Translations under genes and position numbers: made by a program | Shown here: in pieces, positions 5,609 through 8,499 of the stretch | How the letters are laid out: every line of letters starts with the position of its first letter | How positions within the stretch are numbered: the stretch's first letter is position 1 | The notes under the pieces: generated by a model | The model's input: the letters and a program-made list of their open reading frames with translations, nothing else | Told to the model about the DNA's origin: nothing | The model's database searches: none | Assembly: GCA_902474645.1 (NCBI GenBank) | Contig: CABRWN010000089.1 | Coordinates: 1 to 8,499 of the forward strand | Direction: 5' to 3' | Source of the DNA: an uncultured Collinsella sp. | GTDB lineage: Bacteria > Actinomycetota > Coriobacteriia > Coriobacteriales > Coriobacteriaceae | DNA: 8,499 nucleotides

Positions 5609-6916
5609 ATGGCCAAGAGCAGGTACGCCGATGCCACCAAGGCCGCTCGCAGGGCCGCGATGTCTGCCCACAAAGCCACGGCTGCGGCGAATGCTGGCAG
5701 CGCCGACGCGTCCGCGCAGCCGACTGTCAGTGCTGTCACCGAGCCCGCCCGTGATGCCCGTCGCGACGAGCTGACGCACGTGGACGCCAAGGGCGAGGTG
5801 CGCATGGTCGACGTGTCCGACAAGGCCGAGACCCATCGCATTGCTATCGCCGAGGGCACTATCCTCATGCATCCCGAGACGCAGGCCATGGTGCTGCAAG
5901 ACCGCGCCAAAAAGGGTGACGTGCTTGCCTGCGCGCGTGTGGCGGGCATTATGGCCATCAAACGCACGAGTGACATCATCCCCATGTGTCATCCGTTGCT
6001 CATTACCAAGAGTAAGTGCGACATTGCGCCCATCGCTCCGGCGGGGACGCCGGCCGAGGACGTGCCCGAGGGCTGGGCGCCGGCGCGCGCGGACGGGCAG
6101 GTTGGCTTTCATGTACTGGTTACGGCCGGCGTGACGGGCAAGACTGGTATCGAGATGGAGGCCCTGACCGGCGCGAGTGCCGCGTGCCTAACGATCTATG
6201 ACATGTGCAAGGCGGTCGATCGCGGCATGGAGATCGTCGACGTGCGCCTGCTGCACAAGGAGGGCGGCCGCTCGGGCGTATGGGACCGTGCAGAGCGTCA
6301 GGCCGCTGCTGTTGAGGCCGTGGGAGCCGCGGGCAACGCACCCGCGAGCGCACCCGTCGCCGTCGCGCCCGCAGCTCCGGCCCCGGCCGTCCCCGCGATC
6401 GCGTTTATCGGCTACCAAAATTCGGGCAAGACCACACTCGTCGAGAAGGTTATCGCCGAGCTCACCCGCCGCGGTCTGCGCGTGGGCTCGCTCAAGCATC
6501 ACGGGCACCATGGCTTTGATATCGACGTGCCCGCTAAGGACACCTGGCGCCATCACCAGGCCGGATCCAAGCACGTGGGCCTCATCTGCGCCACGCGCTG
6601 GGCGGAGTACGCCGACACGCGCGAGGAGGACGAGATGCCCGCGCGCGAGCTGCTGTCGCGCTACAACGATGTCGACGTGGTGATCATCGAGGGCTACAAG
6701 ACCGAGGGCTTCGACAACATCGTGGTCGCGCGATCGGGTGTCGACCGTCTGCGCGGCAAGAGCTCGCTCGACCTGGTCGATGGCCACACGCTGGCCCTTG
6801 CCTGCAACGAAGCCCTGGCGCGTCAGGCCTTCGACGCCGGCTTTGCGACCCGAGCCATCAACATCAACGACGCCCGAGCCATCTGCGATCTCATCCAAGA
6901 CCACCTTCAGGCTTGA
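5609..6916 (+). CDS. moaC: Fusion: cyclic pyranopterin monophosphate synthase MoaC + MobB
   Basis: A 435-residue two-enzyme fusion. Residues 1-53 are an Ala/Ser-rich basic extension not found in ordinary MoaC. Residues 54-227 are MoaC, which turns the MoaA product into cPMP: 'LTHVDAKGEVRMVDVSDKAETHR' is the family N-terminus, followed by 'MCHPLLITKSK' with H128, 'TGKTGIEMEALTGAS' (176-190) and 'IYDMCKAVDR' with D198 and K201, the residues equivalent to the E. coli catalytic Asp/Lys pair. An Ala/Pro linker (about 232-262) joins it to MobB (263-434), a GTP-binding partner of MobA in guanylating the cofactor, with P-loop 'GYQNSGKTT' (268-276), 'SLKHHGHHGFDIDVPAKDTWRHHQAG' split across 295-319, and 'IIEGYK' (359-364). 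Both halves look intact. mobA is not in the window. The start at 5609 is set by GGAGG and avoids a 15-residue overlap with moaA. Confidence 0.93.
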   Translation: MAKSRYADATKAARRAAMSAHKATAAANAGSADASAQPTVSAVTEPARDARRDELTHVDAKGEVRMVDVSDKAETHRIAIAEGTILMHPETQAMVLQDRAKKGDVLACARVAGIMAIKRTSDIIPMCHPLLITKSKCDIAPIAPAGTPAEDVPEGWAPARADGQVGFHVLVTAGVTGKTGIEMEALTGASAACLTIYDMCKAVDRGMEIVDVRLLHKEGGRSGVWDRAERQAAAVEAVGAAGNAPASAPVAVAPAAPAPAVPAIAFIGYQNSGKTTLVEKVIAELTRRGLRVGSLKHHGHHGFDIDVPAKDTWRHHQAGSKHVGLICATRWAEYADTREEDEMPARELLSRYNDVDVVIIEGYKTEGFDNIVVARSGVDRLRGKSSLDLVDGHTLALACNEALARQAFDAGFATRAININDARAICDLIQDHLQA

Positions 6917-6920
6917 CGCT

Positions 6921-7026
6921 GCGCCGGCCCCAAGCACCCCATCTCGCCCCTCAAGCCGTCGCTCGCGTACCAAAGTACGCGTCGCTCCTCTTTCGGGGCG
7001 ACCTGGGGCACTTGGAACCGGCTCGC
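6921..7026. repeat. 106-bp imperfect inverted repeat after mobB
   Basis: Five paired blocks are nested around a central hairpin: GCG/CGC (6921-6923 with 7024-7026), CCGG/CCGG (6924-6927, 7018-7021), CCAAG/CTTGG (6930-6934, 7011-7015), CCCCA/TGGGG (6937-6941, 7004-7008) and TCGCCCC/GGGGCGA (6944-6950, 6995-7001). The inner blocks are separated by two-base mismatches on both sides, and the outermost junction has a 2-base bulge. The centre is CGCGTAC-CAAA-GTACGCG (6964-6981), flanked by a direct repeat CGTCGCTC (6957-6964, 6980-6987). No T-run follows, so it is not a simple terminator. It begins four bases after the mobB stop. Confidence 0.75.
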
Positions 7027-7031
7027 TGCGT

Positions 7032-7060
7032 TGCCATAACATGCCAAAAAGGGACAGGTT
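7032..7060. repeat. REP-like hairpin, first of a related pair
   Basis: TGCCAAAA (7032-7039) pairs with TTTTGGCA (7053-7060) around a loop containing AGGGACAGG. The stem is AU-rich and is followed by GGTTTTATCT, so it could be a weak terminator. Its core (AAAAAGGGACAGG...TTTTGG) resembles that of the next hairpin at 7096-7129, which suggests two copies of one element type. Confidence 0.6.
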
Positions 7061-7095
7061 TATTTTGGCAGGTTTTATCTGGGCAAACGTCATTT

Positions 7096-7134
7096 CCACC
7101 ACAAAAGGGGCCAGGCACCTTTGTGGTGGTTTTT
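7096..7134 (+). terminator. Intrinsic terminator of the moaA-moaC/mobB operon
   Basis: CCACCACAAA (7096-7105) pairs with TTTGTGGTGG (7120-7129). The stem continues as GG/CC (7107-7108, 7118-7119) past a bulged A, with a 9-base loop GGCCAGGCA, and is directly followed by TTTTT (7130-7134). This is the standard form of a Rho-independent terminator on the + strand, about 180 bases after the mobB stop. It also carries the AAAAGGGG-CAGG core shared with the hairpin at 7032-7060. Confidence 0.82.
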
Positions 7135-7137
7135 GCT

Positions 7138-7174
7138 TTGGTAGATGTGTGGGACATGCCTTACAATCTACCAA
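7138..7174 (+). promoter_or_regulatory. Promoter with overlapping dyad for the MFS gene
   Basis: TTGGTA (7138-7143) and TACAAT (7162-7167, 5 of 6 bases) are 18 bp apart and lie just after the preceding terminator. A perfect dyad, TTGGTAGAT (7138-7146) and ATCTACCAA (7166-7174), covers the -35 box and the region just after the -10. A dimeric repressor bound there would block the promoter. Transcription would start near 7174, giving a leader of about 140 bases. No regulator for it is visible in the window. Confidence 0.55.
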
Positions 7175-7315
7175 GTAGTTGACGGGCGAAAAACGGAGAG
7201 AAGGGGCTTGATGCGTCCTTAATGTTTCATGCGGATAGATTGATTTGACAGACGGTGGCGAATGCCCGTCGTCCGCATTCCCGTCGTCCGCATTCGTATG
7301 AAACAAGGAGTCTCC
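7175..7315 (+). ncRNA. Structured leader of the MFS gene (candidate cis-regulatory RNA)
   Basis: About 140 bases without a credible ORF. Visible pairings are GACGGGC (7181-7187) with GCCCGTC (7264-7270), and GTTTCATGCGGA (7224-7235) with TCCGCAT plus ATGAAAC (7287-7304, a 6-base bulge between). The two long-range pairings cross, so they are either exclusive or a pseudoknot. The second ends at the base next to the Shine-Dalgarno AAGGAG (7305-7310), five bases before the ATG. This resembles the layout of a translational switch, but it matches no riboswitch class that I recognise. Confidence 0.4.
7265..7294 (+). repeat. Tandem 15-bp repeat in the MFS leader
   Basis: CCCGTCGTCCGCATT occurs twice back to back (7265-7279 and 7280-7294) with no mismatch. 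Each unit contains TCCGCAT, complementary to ATGCGGA at 7229-7235, so the duplication offers two alternative pairing partners within the leader. Confidence 0.85.
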
Positions 7316-8499
7316 ATGCTCGCCTCTCTTTTCTCAAAGCCTCGATCATCGCTGTCCGTGCAGGCCAAGCGCCTGGTGGCGATGCGCTTTCTCATCTACA
7401 CCGGCTTCCAGACCAGCTACTTTATCGGCGTCATCGGAACGCTCACCTATGCGGACGATGCCTCGGTCGTAGCGACATCGCTGGCCGTCCTTTTTATGAA
7501 CGTATTCGTGATCTTGGGATCCTTTGCGGGTGGCGCGGCGCTCGACGCCTGGGGCCCGTGCCGTCATTTCTTGCTGAGCATCGTGGGCACGCTGGCAACC
7601 GGCGTGGCGATCCTCGTTTTTGGCAGCGCGACCGGCATCGTTTTGCTCGGCGCGGTGCTCCTGGGCTTTGTGATGGGGTTCGCCCAGCCCATCGCCACAT
7701 CCTATCCAGCCTACCTCACCGACGACCCCGTCGAGCTCAAAGACATCAACTCCGCCATCGCCATGTTTTCAAACGTGAGTATCATCGTTGGCCCCACGCT
7801 GGGCGGCTTTGTCGCGGCGGCTACATCGTCACGCGCGGTGTTCGTGCTCATGATGATCTTTACCGTACTGGCGCTCGTCGCCGGTTGGGGCTTTAGACCG
7901 CAGACCAGCCATGTCGCCGGGCATGCGGATGCCGATTCGGCAGAGGAAGGGGAGCGTGCGGGACAAAGCCCCGACCCCAACACATCTTCCCGCGTCACCT
8001 TCGCGACCAGCATCAAGACAGTCTTTACCAACAGCGTCCTCGCGTTACTTTTCTGCATCATCTTTCTTTCGAACTTTGGCTACGGTGCCTTCGATCCGCT
8101 GGAGTCGTTCTTCTACCGTGATGTTCTGCACGTCGGTGTTGAGTGGATGGGCTGGCTCTCGTCGGCTTGCGGTGTGGGCGCGGTGCTGGGCGCCATGGTC
8201 GCGCTCCGCTTGCCGCCGCACCTGGCCAACCTAAAAACGCTGCTCGTGGCGCTTATGTCCGTGGGCCTGGGAAGCCTGCTCTACGTGGGAACGCCGTACG
8301 TGGGCGTAGCCCTTGTCGGCCAGATTGTCCTGGGCGTGGCCTGGGGTGTCGTCAACCCGCTCCACAACACTATCGTGCAAACGACGGCTCCGCTCGAACA
8401 GCTCGGTCGCGTGAACTCGGTCATGGGTTTTGGCAACATGTTCGCCGGCGTGGCCCCGCTGGCGATTGCCCCGTGGCTGGCGGCGACGTTTGGCGTGCA
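7316..8499 (+). CDS. MFS transporter, 3' end outside the window
   Basis: The first 394 residues of a major facilitator superfamily permease; the frame is open to the last base. The ATG at 7316 has AAGGAG five bases upstream. Hydrophobic segments occupy roughly 22-42, 52-74, 86-104, 107-127, 146-168, 173-192, 238-256, 277-297, 305-324, 328-350 and 368-390, that is about 11 of the usual 12. The loop after segment 2 reads 'GGAALDAWGPCRH' (72-84), a fair match to the MFS signature GxLaDrxGrr. A hydrophilic, acidic loop (about 194-232) separates the two six-helix halves, as expected. The protein resembles drug or siderophore exporters of the EntS-like kind, but substrate cannot be read from the sequence. 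It has its own promoter/dyad and a long leader, and is separated from the Moco operon by a terminator, so it is an independent unit. Confidence 0.85.
   Translation, partial: MLASLFSKPRSSLSVQAKRLVAMRFLIYTGFQTSYFIGVIGTLTYADDASVVATSLAVLFMNVFVILGSFAGGAALDAWGPCRHFLLSIVGTLATGVAILVFGSATGIVLLGAVLLGFVMGFAQPIATSYPAYLTDDPVELKDINSAIAMFSNVSIIVGPTLGGFVAAATSSRAVFVLMMIFTVLALVAGWGFRPQTSHVAGHADADSAEEGERAGQSPDPNTSSRVTFATSIKTVFTNSVLALLFCIIFLSNFGYGAFDPLESFFYRDVLHVGVEWMGWLSSACGVGAVLGAMVALRLPPHLANLKTLLVALMSVGLGSLLYVGTPYVGVALVGQIVLGVAWGVVNPLHNTIVQTTAPLEQLGRVNSVMGFGNMFAGVAPLAIAPWLAATFGV

Noticed and set aside
7245..7250. Consensus TTGACA as a second MFS promoter
   Set aside because: The sequence 16-18 bases downstream is GC-rich repeat with no -10-like hexamer.
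7265..7294. Tandem 15-bp units as the start of a CRISPR array
   Set aside because: There are only two abutting units with no spacers and no cas genes.
6188..7306. 372-codon open frame on the - strand opposite moaC-mobB
   Set aside because: Low-complexity shadow of the fusion gene; it also crosses the terminator and the MFS promoter.
7255..7896. 213-codon + strand frame overlapping the MFS gene
   Set aside because: Arg/His-rich shadow. The true MFS frame starts at 7316 in another frame and stays open to the end of the window.

Overview
The window is GC-rich, actinobacterial-looking chromosomal DNA with dense, short-spaced genes, GC-biased codon use and intergenic spaces full of palindromes. 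A GTG-started moaA followed by a moaC-mobB fusion, a DUF559-type protein and these intergenic repeats together suggest a gut Coriobacteriia such as Collinsella. That placement rests on my recall of gene style, not on a search. The one compositionally odd stretch is the first ~670 bases, which is visibly richer in A+T.

Region by region: (1) 1-713 holds a type II toxin-antitoxin pair on the + strand, a Phd/YefM-like antitoxin overlapping a RelE/ParE-like toxin. It sits behind a perfect 22-bp palindromic operator and ends in a strong hairpin. (2) 709-2960, on the - strand, holds a MATE multidrug exporter followed by a BmrR-like MerR regulator. Upstream of the exporter is a textbook MerR-type promoter (-35 TTGACT, 19-bp spacer carrying a dyad, -10 TTCACT), so the regulator probably activates its own operon. 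The hairpin at 668-713 is shared by the convergent toxin and merR genes. (3) 3112-4416 holds a single + strand gene for a DUF559/AbiEi-like protein with a Vsr-like nuclease fold signature. It is bracketed by two nearly identical 62-bp palindromic elements. (4) 4549-6916 is a molybdenum cofactor operon, moaA then a moaC-mobB fusion, 4 bases apart. The Shine-Dalgarno of moaC lies in the codons for the C-terminal Gly-Gly of MoaA. (5) 6917-7315 is a gene-free but highly structured space. It contains a 106-bp imperfect inverted repeat, two related hairpins (the second an intrinsic terminator), a promoter with a dyad over it, and a ~140-base leader with tandem 15-bp repeats and competing long-range pairings. 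(6) 7316-8499 is an MFS transporter that runs off the window.

Functionally, MoaA and MoaC together turn GTP into cyclic pyranopterin monophosphate (cPMP), and the MobB domain belongs to the late nucleotide-attachment stage. No moaD, moaE, moeA, mogA or mobA is visible. The rest is a drug-efflux operon with its sensor, a toxin-antitoxin module, and a second exporter-type gene under its own control.

The best candidates for something undescribed are the repeat-bracketed nuclease-like gene, the REP-like elements after mobB, and the leader RNA of the MFS gene.
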